Shown: in pieces, positions 43,438-50,179 of the stretch
Layout: each line of letters begins with the position of its first letter
How positions within the stretch are numbered: position 1 is the first letter of the stretch
DNA from: Lysobacterales bacterium
Lineage (GTDB): Bacteria > Pseudomonadota > Gammaproteobacteria > Xanthomonadales > SZUA-36
Direction of reading: 5' to 3'
Assembly: GCA_011773845.1 (NCBI GenBank)
Contig: WVWV01000146.1
Coordinates: 59,328-109,506 of the forward strand
Length of the DNA stretch: 50,179 nt
Made by a program: the position numbers and the translations under genes
The notes under the pieces: generated by a model
Database searches by the model: none
Seen by the model: the letters and a program-made list of their open reading frames with translations, nothing else
Told to the model about the DNA's origin: nothing

Positions 43438-43865
43438 CTGCCGCTGATGTAGCTGCTCAGCTGCTGGACTTCCTGCTCCTTCTCCTCCAGCAGTTTTTTC
43501 ACCAGATCGCCGATGGAGACGATGCCCAGCAACTCTTCGCCGCTGACGACGGGCAGGTGCCGGCAGCGGCAGGTGGTCATGGTTTCCATGCAACGCTGGA
43601 TCGAGTCGCCGGGGCTGGCCGTGATGACGGGCGAGGACATGACTTCCTTGACGCGGGTCTCCCGCGACGAGCGCGACTTCAAGGCGATCTTCTGCAGGTA
43701 GTCGCGTTCGGTGAAGATGCCCAGGATGGTGTTGTCCCGGGTGACCAGCACCGCGCCGACATTCACCTCCGACATCAGACTGATGGCATCGAATACCGAG
43801 TCGTCCTGGTTGACCGTCAGGACCATGCCGCCCTTGCGGTCGATGATGTCAGCGATACTGGTCAT
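43431..43865 (-). CDS. CBS-domain pair protein
   Basis: 144 aa made almost entirely of two CBS motifs: about 14-65 (VFDAISLMSEVNVGAVLVTR, GIFTERDYLQKIA) and about 78-130 (SIQRCMETMTTCRCRHLPVV, GIVSIGDLVKKLLEE). Such stand-alone Bateman modules bind adenine nucleotides and often sense energy charge; the partner is unknown. The C-terminal helix (EEKEQEVQQLSSYI) is typical of this stand-alone type. The ATG at 43865 is the only sensible start. Confidence 0.88.
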   Translation of the reverse strand: MTSIADIIDRKGGMVLTVNQDDSVFDAISLMSEVNVGAVLVTRDNTILGIFTERDYLQKIALKSRSSRETRVKEVMSSPVITASPGDSIQRCMETMTTCRCRHLPVVSGEELLGIVSIGDLVKKLLEEKEQEVQQLSSYISGSY

Positions 43866-43947
43866 GGGTGTCCATTGCAGCCGGCCGGTCTTGATTTAAG
43901 TCTAGCCGCCGTCGCCGCAAATACAAGCGCGCCGGAAACTTGCCCCG

Positions 43948-44238
43948 TCAGGGCTCGCGGCGCCTCGAGACCACGGTGTACTCGGCATTGATGACCTGCT
44001 GCTCGGTGTGCGCTTCGTGGCCGGGTGCGGTCTTGCCAATGCTGCTGGGGTCGAGCGTGCGCCGCATCCAAGCCAGGCGCAGCCATACGCCCAGCCACAG
44101 CAGCAGCCCCAGCCCGATGGCCACCGCGAACACCACCAGGCCGAGCATGAACGCTCCGGCCAGCACCAGCGCCGCGACGAGAGTCGCCAGGACGCGCGCC
44201 AGCAGGCTGGGGCGGGATGAGGTGATATACAATGCCAT
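43948..44238 (-). CDS. Small membrane protein of unknown function
   Basis: 96 aa from the ATG at 44238 (an ATG at 44289 is also in frame). Two adjoining transmembrane helices (about 12-33 and 35-53, LATLVAALVLAGAFMLGLVV and FAVAIGLGLLLWLGVWLRLA) are followed by a polar tail ending in VINAEYTVVSRR. The architecture resembles small uncharacterised gammaproteobacterial proteins with an I-E-x-EY-x-VV-type tail. Function unknown. It is divergent from the Rieske gene. Confidence 0.65.
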   Translation of the reverse strand: MALYITSSRPSLLARVLATLVAALVLAGAFMLGLVVFAVAIGLGLLLWLGVWLRLAWMRRTLDPSSIGKTAPGHEAHTEQQVINAEYTVVSRRREP

Positions 44239-44287
44239 GCCATCGATCAGCGAATACCGCTCAAGATTCAAAGATGCGGTCGAATCC

Positions 44288-44632
44288 ATGCAGAGTCAAC
44301 GGCAAGTCATCCTGTGCCCGATTGAGGACATCGATCCGGAACATGGCCGCGAGGTGCAGGTGGAGGTATCGGGTCGGTCTGAGGGCCTGGCCCTGTTTCG
44401 CCTCGGCGAGCGGGTGGTCGCCTACCGGAATATCTGTCCGCACCAGGGTCGGGCGCTCAGCTGGGCGCCGGGCGAATTCCTGTGCGAGCCCGACGGAAGC
44501 CTGGTCTGTCCGCATCACGGCGCCCGCTTCGAACTGGTCACGGGACGCTGTATCGCGGGCCCATGCGCCGGCAGCAGCCTGAGCGAGGTCACCATCCGGT
44601 TGGAAAATGGAATGGTGTGGCTGGAGTCCTGA
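44288..44632 (+). CDS. Rieske [2Fe-2S] ferredoxin-like protein
   Basis: 114 aa, soluble. The Rieske cluster motif is complete: CPHQGRALSW (C-x-H) and CPHHGARFEL (C-x-x-H), 23 residues apart, in the NirD/ferredoxin-component style (PIEDIDPEHGREVQVEVSG, then FRLGERVVAYRNICPHQG). No oxygenase or nitrite-reductase partner is adjacent, so the electron partner is unknown. Start ATG 44288 lies 49 nt from the divergent membrane-protein start. Confidence 0.88.
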   Translation: MQSQRQVILCPIEDIDPEHGREVQVEVSGRSEGLALFRLGERVVAYRNICPHQGRALSWAPGEFLCEPDGSLVCPHHGARFELVTGRCIAGPCAGSSLSEVTIRLENGMVWLES

Positions 44633-44650
44633 AGGCCGTTCGGCCAGGGT

Positions 44651-46489
44651 TCAGAACACGAGGTTGACGACCGTCAGCATCACCACCAGGAACAACACCG
44701 TCATGCCGGTCCCCGCGCGAATGAAATCCGCCACGCTGTAACCGCCCGGCCCCATGATCAGGGCATTGACCTGGTGGGTGGGCAGGATGAAGGCGTTGGA
44801 TGTCGACAGCGCAATGATGAGGGCATACATCACCGGGTTGGCGCCGGTGGCGATGGCGAGGCTGATGGCGATCGGCACCAGGATGGTGGTGGCGCCGACA
44901 TTGGACATCACCAGCGAGAATGCGGTGGCCAGGACGGCCAGCATGATCTGGATCGCAAGGTCTGGCATGTTTCCCAGCACCGCGAGGGCTTCCTGTGCGA
45001 TCCAGGCCGCCGTGCCGGTGCGCTCCATGGCCTGTCCGAGCGGAATCAGGCTGGCCAACAGGAATACGGTCTTCCAGCTGACCGAACCGTAGGCCTCATC
45101 CATGCTCAGCACGCCGCTGAGAACCATGCCCAGCGCTCCGACCAGCAGGCAGATGGCCAGCCGGAAGTCCGTGAACACGATCATGCCGATGGAGATCGCG
45201 AAGAACAGCAGTGCTGGCCTCACCTTTTGCGGGCGCTGTTCCTCCTTGGGGATGTCGGTGGCGACGATGAACTCCTTGTCCCGCTGCACCGCAGCCAGGT
45301 CCCGCCAGGTGCTGTGGCTGACCAGGCAATCGCCGGTCTCCATGACCTGCTCGCGCAGGTGATCGGTGATGATCTCACCCCGGCGGTTGATCGCCAGCAC
45401 GCTGATCCCGTACCGCTTGCGCAGGCGCGCCTCACCGATGCTCTGGCCGATCAGCCGGGAACCGGGTGGAATCACGACCTCGGAGATGCCTCCGCGGCTC
45501 GGATTGAACAGTCCGCCAAAGGTCCGCAGGTGCGGTTGCACGCGGCACTGGTTATCGAGCGCGAAACGTCCGACCCGCTCCCGGGTGCCCATCACCCCGA
45601 GCACCGTGCCGACCCAGATCATCTCATCCGAGGGCGGCGCCAGCCGGGGTTCTTCGGTGTTGCGGATGCCGAGCAGGCGCGGGGCGCCCGGCAGCTGTTC
45701 CGCATCACCGACGGTCATGCCGACCAGCGGGCTGTCGACGGTGACCAGCAATTCGAACACGTCACCCTCGATGCCGTAGGTGTCCGCGAAATAGGTTTTG
45801 GTTCGGCCCGGCGCACCGCTGGTCTTCTCGCCGCGTGCCGGCAACAGCCACTTGCCGAGCAAGAGAAAGTAGAGAATTCCCGCCGTGAGCAGGGACAGGC
45901 CGACCAGCGTCACGTCGAACAGATGGAAGGTCGGCAGCGTTTCCACCCCGGGCGGCAGCGAGGCATTGGAAGCCAGGATCAGGTCGTTGAGCAGGATCAG
46001 CGGCGAGGAGCCGACCATGGTCAGGGTGCCGCCCATGATGGCGCAGAAGCCCATTGGCATCAGCAGGCGCGAGAGCGGTATGTCGGTGCGAACGGAGATC
46101 TTCGACACCACCGGCAGGAACAGTGCCGTGGCACCGACGTTTTGCATGATGCCTGAGATGCCCCCGACCATGCCGGAAATCAGCGGCACGATCCGCCGCG
46201 CGGTATTGCCCCCGACCCGCAGAATAAAGCGTGCCACCACTGCCATGACGCCCGTGCGGTCCAGCCCCGCGCCCAGGATCATCACCGCGATGATGGAAAT
46301 CACCGCGTTGGACGCGAAGCCATGGAACAGTTCGGCGGCGGGCACCAGGCCCAGGAGGCCCAGCATCACCATGATGCAGACCGCGACGATATCGATGCGT
46401 ACGACTTCAAACGCGAACAGCCCAATGGTGACGACCAGAACCGTCAGCACCAGCATCATGTCGCCGGTCAATGTCAGTCCGGATTCCAT
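44651..46489 (-). CDS. SLC13-family permease with two TrkA-C (RCK_C) domains
   Basis: 612 aa. Five to six N-terminal helices with GGISGIMQNVGATALFLPVV (first SNT-like re-entrant region), then two cytoplasmic TrkA-C modules (about 230-310 and 325-400: GDVFELLVTVDSPLVGMTVG; GGISEVVIPPGSRLIGQSIG), then a second membrane half with LATAFSLVMSNVGATTILVP. This is the DASS/ArsB-like divalent-anion or sulfate transporter layout. Substrate is uncertain; sulfate or dicarboxylate are the usual candidates. It is convergent with the Rieske gene (18-nt gap). Confidence 0.85.
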   Translation of the reverse strand: MESGLTLTGDMMLVLTVLVVTIGLFAFEVVRIDIVAVCIMVMLGLLGLVPAAELFHGFASNAVISIIAVMILGAGLDRTGVMAVVARFILRVGGNTARRIVPLISGMVGGISGIMQNVGATALFLPVVSKISVRTDIPLSRLLMPMGFCAIMGGTLTMVGSSPLILLNDLILASNASLPPGVETLPTFHLFDVTLVGLSLLTAGILYFLLLGKWLLPARGEKTSGAPGRTKTYFADTYGIEGDVFELLVTVDSPLVGMTVGDAEQLPGAPRLLGIRNTEEPRLAPPSDEMIWVGTVLGVMGTRERVGRFALDNQCRVQPHLRTFGGLFNPSRGGISEVVIPPGSRLIGQSIGEARLRKRYGISVLAINRRGEIITDHLREQVMETGDCLVSHSTWRDLAAVQRDKEFIVATDIPKEEQRPQKVRPALLFFAISIGMIVFTDFRLAICLLVGALGMVLSGVLSMDEAYGSVSWKTVFLLASLIPLGQAMERTGTAAWIAQEALAVLGNMPDLAIQIMLAVLATAFSLVMSNVGATTILVPIAISLAIATGANPVMYALIIALSTSNAFILPTHQVNALIMGPGGYSVADFIRAGTGMTVLFLVVMLTVVNLVF

Positions 46490-46622
46490 CGGTATCGGTC
46501 CGCGGTCCTCCCCGGTTACATGGCCCTATTGTGCATCAGGCCCGCCCTGAAGTCCCTGCCGCACCGGAACTTCCGAATCCGGTCGGCGGCAGAGGCCCCT
46601 GGCATGGCACGGCAGCGCGGAC

Positions 46623-47357
46623 TCACGGGCCCGGTTCGTGCTGCGTCGATGGCCCCGCGGTGCATCGGCGAAACAGCAAATCGCGGGTCTCGTGACCCAG
46701 CCGGGCGCCGCGCCGCTCAAAGCGGGTCTGCGGTCGCCAGGCGGGCCGTGCGCAATAGGTGCCGGTCGCGGAAAGGTTCTCAAACCCGTCATCGGCCTGC
46801 AGCACCGCGAGCATGTGCTCGGCGTAGGGCAGCCAGTCGGTGGCAAGGTGCACGATTGCGCCCGGAACCAGTTTCTGCCCGAGCAGGCGGATGAAGTCCG
46901 GCTGGATCAGCCGGCGCTTGTGGTGGCGTTTCTTGGGCCAGGGATCCGGAAACCAGATGCGCACTGCCGACAGGCTGGCGTCCGGCACCCGCTCGCGCAG
47001 AAACTCCACTGCGTCCACGTTGGCCACACGCACGTTCCGGAGCGATTCCGCGTCCAGCATGCGCAGGAGATGCCCAATGCCCGGCTGGTGCACCTCGATG
47101 CCCACGAAATCCGTGTCCGGCGCTTCGCGAGCCATGGCCGCCAGTGCCTCGCCATTACCGAAACCGATCTCGGCGATCACCGGGGCGTGGCGGCCGAACA
47201 GGTGCCGAAAATCGAGGCACTCCGCACCCGGCGGAATCCCGTAAACCGGCCATAGCCGTTCCAGCGCCTTACTCTGGGCCGCTGTCAGGCGACCCTGGCG
47301 CAACACGTAACTGCGGATCGGTCGCTTTGGATGCTCCGGTTGCTTCGCGTCCCGCAT
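46623..47357 (-). CDS. trmB: tRNA (guanine-46-N7)-methyltransferase TrmB
   Basis: 244 aa, Rossmann-type methyltransferase. SAM-binding [28 protein letters not shown], and the TrmB signature [20 protein letters not shown] are all present, followed by [14 protein letters not shown] and an [10 protein letters not shown] substrate loop. It methylates G46 in the variable loop of tRNAs. It lies 10 nt after thiG; thiS-thiG-trmB is the pseudomonad order. Confidence 0.96.
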   Translation of the reverse strand: MRDAKQPEHPKRPIRSYVLRQGRLTAAQSKALERLWPVYGIPPGAECLDFRHLFGRHAPVIAEIGFGNGEALAAMAREAPDTDFVGIEVHQPGIGHLLRMLDAESLRNVRVANVDAVEFLRERVPDASLSAVRIWFPDPWPKKRHHKRRLIQPDFIRLLGQKLVPGAIVHLATDWLPYAEHMLAVLQADDGFENLSATGTYCARPAWRPQTRFERRGARLGHETRDLLFRRCTAGPSTQHEPGP

Positions 47358-47367
47358 GCGCAGTGAT

Positions 47368-48177
47368 TCAAGCGATGGTGCCGTCCAGGGGTGAGGAGGC
47401 GGAGGCGAAGCGCTTGCGCGGTATGCGACCGGCCAGGAACGCCTCGCGACCGGCCTGCACGGCCTTCTTCATGGCACCGGCCATCAGCACCGGATCCCGC
47501 GCACCGGCGATGGCGGTATTCATCAATACTCCGTCACAACCCAACTCCATGGCGATCGCGGCATCGGAGGCGGTGCCCACGCCGGCATCCACGATGATCG
47601 GGACCGCGGCCTCCTCAACAATGGTCAGGATGTTGTAACGGTTCTGGATGCCGAGACCGGACCCGATCGGCGCCGCCAGCGGCATCACCGAGACGCAGCC
47701 CATCTCCGCGAAGCGGCGGGCCACGATGGGATCGTCGTTGGTGTACACCATCACCTCGAAACCCTCGTCAACCAGTGTTTCGGCCGCCGCCAGGGTCTGG
47801 GTGATGTCGGGGAACAGCGTTTTCTCGTCCCCCAGCACCTCCAGTTTGACCAGCGCGTGCCCGTCCAGCAATTCCCGCGCCAGCCGGCAGGTCCGAACCG
47901 CATCGGCCGCGGTGTAGCACCCGGCGGTGTTGGGCAGGATGGTGTAACGGTCCGGTGGCAGGACTTCGAGCAAATTGGGCTCTCCGGCCCGCTGTCCGAT
48001 ATTGGTGCGCCGGATGGCGACCGTTACGATCTCGGCGCCGGCCGCCTCGGAGGCGCGGCGGGTCTCCTCGAGATCGCGGTATTTTCCGGTGCCGGTGAGC
48101 AGGCGCGACCGGTAGCGCCGTCCGGCGATCACCAGTTCATCCAGTCCCGCTTCGGTGTGTTGTGTTGCCTCGCTCAT
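47368..48177 (-). CDS. thiG: Thiazole synthase
   Basis: 269 aa TIM barrel. ThiG forms the thiazole phosphate of thiamine from DXP, dehydroglycine and ThiS-thiocarboxylate. Visible are [49 protein letters not shown], the Schiff-base Lys in [16 protein letters not shown], and [20 protein letters not shown]. The ATG at 48177 has GAGG 6 nt upstream and is preferred over the TTG at 48180. It is 18 nt after thiS. Confidence 0.96.
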   Translation of the reverse strand: MSEATQHTEAGLDELVIAGRRYRSRLLTGTGKYRDLEETRRASEAAGAEIVTVAIRRTNIGQRAGEPNLLEVLPPDRYTILPNTAGCYTAADAVRTCRLARELLDGHALVKLEVLGDEKTLFPDITQTLAAAETLVDEGFEVMVYTNDDPIVARRFAEMGCVSVMPLAAPIGSGLGIQNRYNILTIVEEAAVPIIVDAGVGTASDAAIAMELGCDGVLMNTAIAGARDPVLMAGAMKKAVQAGREAFLAGRIPRKRFASASSPLDGTIA

Positions 48178-48195
48178 CAATTTCCTCTGCGACCG

Positions 48196-48399
48196 TTAGC
48201 CGCCACCGATGGCCTGCACGACCTCGATCCGGTCACCCGCTGCGAGCAACTTCTCCCCATGCTGGCTGCGAGGCACGATTTCACGGTTCACCTCCACCGC
48301 CACACGGCGGCCCGCAAGATCCAGGTCCTCCAGCAGTTGCCGCACCGTGCAGGCCTCGGCCACCGTTCTGGCCTCTCCATTGACCGTGATTTGCATCAT
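48196..48399 (-). CDS. thiS: Sulfur carrier protein ThiS
   Basis: 67 aa ubiquitin-like protein ending in the Gly-Gly tail (EVVQAIGGG) that is adenylated and thiocarboxylated to give sulfur to ThiG. The N-terminus (QITVNGEARTV) and LLEDLDLAGRRVAVEVN are standard. Two adjacent ATGs (48399, 48396) can start it; there is no Shine-Dalgarno sequence, and the predicted transcription start coincides with the first ATG. It leads the thiS-thiG-trmB operon. Confidence 0.95.
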   Translation of the reverse strand: MMQITVNGEARTVAEACTVRQLLEDLDLAGRRVAVEVNREIVPRSQHGEKLLAAGDRIEVVQAIGGG

Positions 48400-48405
48400 G
48401 GCTTT

Positions 48406-48414
48406 ATTGTAACA
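48406..48414 (-). promoter_or_regulatory. Extended -10 promoter of thiS
   Basis: Minus strand TGTTACAAT (TG-n-TACAAT), ending 6 nt before the thiS ATG, so the expected start is the A of the ATG itself. No -35 box is recognisable, as allowed for extended -10 promoters. No TPP riboswitch is possible in so short a leader. Confidence 0.45.
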
Positions 48415-48465
48415 AGATGCACTGAGCGGCTGCGGGTGGCCCGCGCACCCGGCAGGGCCCGGGGG

Positions 48466-49842
48466 CTAGGGTATCGGCAATCCTTCGGCGGTCGCCATCG
48501 CTTCGTGGGTCGTGGCCGCGACCGGCCCACCGTAGAAGTCGAAGAACAGCCAGAACACGATGCTGCACACGATCAGCGTGACCAGCATGGCGGGGGTCCC
48601 GTAGCGGAACCAGAGCCAGGGCGTGATGGCCAGCGAGGGGTCGTTCTCGTTCTTGGCCAGGCGCTCGGAGATGGTGACGATGTAGACATTGGCGGTGGAA
48701 CCGATGTGGGTGCCGTTGCCGCCCATGCCCACGCCGGCCGCCAGCGCCCACCACAGCGGCGCCACGTGGATCCCCTGCGCCTCCATGCCCAGCAGGATGG
48801 GGATCATGGCGGCGGTGAAGGGAATGTTGTCGATGGCCGCCGACAGCGCTGCCGCCACCCACATCAGCACCAGGGTGGCCACCAGCAGGTCCTCCTGCAC
48901 GAACGGGATGATGAACTGCCCGACCCAGCGCAGGAAGCCACTGTGCTCCACGCCACCGACCACGATGAACAGGGAGATGAAGAAGATCAGCAGCGGGATC
49001 TCGACATCCTCCATGGCGTGATCCATCTCCACCCGCCGGGCGATGAACACCAGCAGCGTCAGGCCGGCGGCCGACACCATCCACGGCTCCCAGCCAATCG
49101 AGTGGTGCAGCATGAACAACACCACCATCAGCCCCAGCACGATCAGGCTCTGGTTCCACAGGCGCCGGTCCCGGTACTCGGTCTGGCCCTCGAACTGGCC
49201 GCCGGGCTCGATGGCCAGTTCGCGCCGGAACAGTATCCGCAGGACCCCCAGCACCGCCAGCCAGGCCAGCAAGGTCACGCCGCCCATGTGGTAGACGAAG
49301 GTGTTGAAGTCGATGCCCTTGGCCGAGCCGATCATCAGGTTGGGCGGATCGCCCACCAGGGTTGCCACGCCGCCGGTGTCCGAGAGCAGGGCGGCCGCCA
49401 GCAGGTAGGGGATGGGGGTGACCTTCATGGCCCGCGCGATGAGGATGATCAACGGTCCGAATATGACCACCGTGGTGACGTTGTCCAGCAGCAGCGACAG
49501 CCCGGTGACGGCGCTGCCGATGAGGAACAGCAGCAGAAACTGTCGTCCGCGACTGACCCGGGCCATGTAGTTGGCCATGGCCTGGAAGCCGCCGGTGGGG
49601 ATCATGATCGACACGATCGCCATCATGCAGCCGAGCAGGAACACCACGTTCCAGTCCACCGCCTCCACCGCCTGGATGGAGTTGTAGAAACCGTAGTACT
49701 GGCCCGCCACGATCATCAGCAGCGCACCCATCATGGCGAACTTCACGCGGTGGAAGCCGTGCAGATTCTCGGTGAAGATTCCAACGAAGGTGATCGCCAG
49801 GATGATCCCGGATACCACCATGCTGTCATTGAGCACGATCAT
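48466..49842 (-). CDS. NhaD/ArsB-like ion transporter (tandem copy 1)
   Basis: 458 aa, about 12 transmembrane helices of the ion-transporter (IT) superfamily. Conserved parts: NVVFLLGCMMAIVSIMIPTG, SLLLDNVTTVVIFGPLIILI, LLSDTGGVATLVGDPPNLMI, SAAIDNIPFTAAMIPILLGM, and GVGMGGNGTHIGSTANVYIV. These are shared by NhaD Na+/H+ antiporters and ArsB-like anion permeases; the annotation 'ArsB/NhaD family' is as far as sequence allows. The ATG at 49842 is preferred; an in-frame GTG/ATG upstream (49926) adds non-family residues. A near-identical second copy lies directly upstream. Confidence 0.86.
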   Translation of the reverse strand: MIVLNDSMVVSGIILAITFVGIFTENLHGFHRVKFAMMGALLMIVAGQYYGFYNSIQAVEAVDWNVVFLLGCMMAIVSIMIPTGGFQAMANYMARVSRGRQFLLLFLIGSAVTGLSLLLDNVTTVVIFGPLIILIARAMKVTPIPYLLAAALLSDTGGVATLVGDPPNLMIGSAKGIDFNTFVYHMGGVTLLAWLAVLGVLRILFRRELAIEPGGQFEGQTEYRDRRLWNQSLIVLGLMVVLFMLHHSIGWEPWMVSAAGLTLLVFIARRVEMDHAMEDVEIPLLIFFISLFIVVGGVEHSGFLRWVGQFIIPFVQEDLLVATLVLMWVAAALSAAIDNIPFTAAMIPILLGMEAQGIHVAPLWWALAAGVGMGGNGTHIGSTANVYIVTISERLAKNENDPSLAITPWLWFRYGTPAMLVTLIVCSIVFWLFFDFYGGPVAATTHEAMATAEGLPIP

Positions 49843-49859
49843 CTTTCTCTTGCCGGAAT

Positions 49860-49875
49860 CCCCGCGGATGCGGGG
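49860..49875. other. Leader hairpin of the transporter gene
   Basis: CCCCGC-GGAT-GCGGGG, a perfect 6-bp stem-loop 17 nt upstream of the ATG at 49842, inside the predicted leader. It could affect ribosome access or mRNA stability. Confidence 0.4.
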
Positions 49876-49896
49876 TGTCCTGCCGGATGCGCGCTG

Positions 49897-49926
49897 ATGA
49901 TACGCCCTCGGCGCCCCATGGCACAA
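49897..49926 (-). promoter_or_regulatory. Predicted promoter of transporter copy 1
   Basis: TTGTGC (-35, 49921-49926), 18-bp spacer, TATCAT (-10, 49897-49902), minus strand; start near 49890. It lies in the 154-nt gap between the tandem copies, so copy 1 need not depend on copy 2 for transcription. Confidence 0.4.
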
Positions 49927-49996
49927 TCACCTTGTTGCGCTGCCCCCAGCCAGCCGGCCCGGGCGTGCCGGGCGCGCGGTTATCGGTGGTCTGCGC

Positions 49997-50179
49997 TCAG
50001 TGGCCGGCGCCAGCCCCGGCCCCCGCCATGGTGGTGGGAATCGGCACATTGTAGAAGTCGAAGAACAGCCAGAACACGATGCTGCACACGATCAGCGTGA
50101 CCAGCATGACGGGTGATCCGTAGCGGAACCAGAGCCAGGGCGTGATGGCCAGCGAGGGGTCGTTCTCGTTCTTGGCCAG
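49997..50179 (-). CDS. NhaD/ArsB-like ion transporter (tandem copy 2, C-terminal 60 residues only)
   Basis: The frame enters from the window edge and ends at a TGA at 49997-49999. It reads LAKNENDPSLAITPWLWFRY, then GSPVMLVTLIVCSIVFWLFF, then DFYNVPIPTTMAGAGAGAGH. Over the last 129 nt of the window it matches copy 1 at 125 positions; the proteins then diverge only in the final tail, which here is Gly/Ala-rich. The start and most of the gene lie beyond the window. Confidence 0.9.
   Translation of the reverse strand: MAKNENDPSLAITPWLWFRYGSPVMLVTLIVCSIVFWLFFDFYNVPIPTTMAGAGAGAGH

Noticed and set aside
47857-50100. A 747-codon open frame on the plus strand
   Set aside because: It lies antisense to thiG, thiS and the transporter gene, is His/Gln/Arg-rich with no family resemblance, and is a product of high GC content. 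The opposite-strand genes have clear motifs.

Overview
The window is GC-rich chromosomal DNA from a gammaproteobacterium. Several blocks match the gene order of Pseudomonas and related genera: bioA-rsmE beside a Pil-Chp pilus chemosensory operon and gshB-tonB-yqgE-ruvX-pyrB; anmK-mepM divergent from tyrS; nudE-cysQ; thiS-thiG-trmB; and pyrE divergent from an exonuclease III gene. The gene content (sulfite-exporter-like and NhaD/ArsB-like permeases, rubrerythrin) would suit an Ectothiorhodospiraceae/Chromatiales-type organism, but that placement is inference. I saw no tRNA, rRNA, insertion sequence, prophage or CRISPR array.

Layout. 1-3484 (minus): purH (cut by the window edge), fis, a DUF3426 zinc-ribbon protein, a DUF4124 protein and pyrE. 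3589-5701 (plus): exonuclease III and an AmpG-like permease. 5730-8575 (minus): YccF protein, anmK and mepM. 8732-12350 (plus): tyrS, an MTH1-like Nudix hydrolase, an M19 dipeptidase and a VTT/DedA-like membrane protein. 12263-14750 (minus): a glycosyltransferase pair (GT2 plus GT39-like). 14865-15656 (plus): TauE/SafE permease. 15676-18433 (minus): a DUF1573-like remnant and the module rubrerythrin / CCG Fe-S oxidoreductase / DUF3501. 18645-19166 (plus): TspO. 19173-24949 (minus): amidohydrolase, DUF819, BtuF-like, AmpE-like, nudC and erpA. 25055-25180 (minus): a free-standing promoter/terminator pair predicted to make a ~90-nt RNA. 25197-27327 (minus): cysQ, nudE and an inositol-phosphatase-family gene. 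27520-29624 (plus): bioA and rsmE. 29652-38418 (minus): chpC, chpA, pilJ, pilI, pilG. 38666-42501 (plus): gshB, tonB, yqgE, ruvX, pyrB. 42546-46489: gloA, a hypothetical gene, a CBS protein, a small membrane protein, a Rieske protein and an SLC13/TrkA-C permease. 46623-48399 (minus): thiS, thiG, trmB. 48466-50179 (minus): two tandem NhaD/ArsB-like permease genes, the second cut by the edge.

Themes. Peptidoglycan turnover recurs (AmpG, AnmK, MepM, AmpE). Oxidative-damage and cofactor housekeeping are frequent (rubrerythrin, MTH1-like Nudix, exonuclease III, NudC, NudE, ErpA, GloA, GshB). The largest operon is a reduced Pil-Chp system without pilH, pilK or chpB. The least understood parts are the rubrerythrin/Fe-S/DUF3501 module and the unannotated small transcription unit between cysQ and erpA, whose predicted RNA has a 5' hairpin, an AAC-rich single-stranded stretch and a UUCG terminator, the build of an Hfq-binding sRNA.
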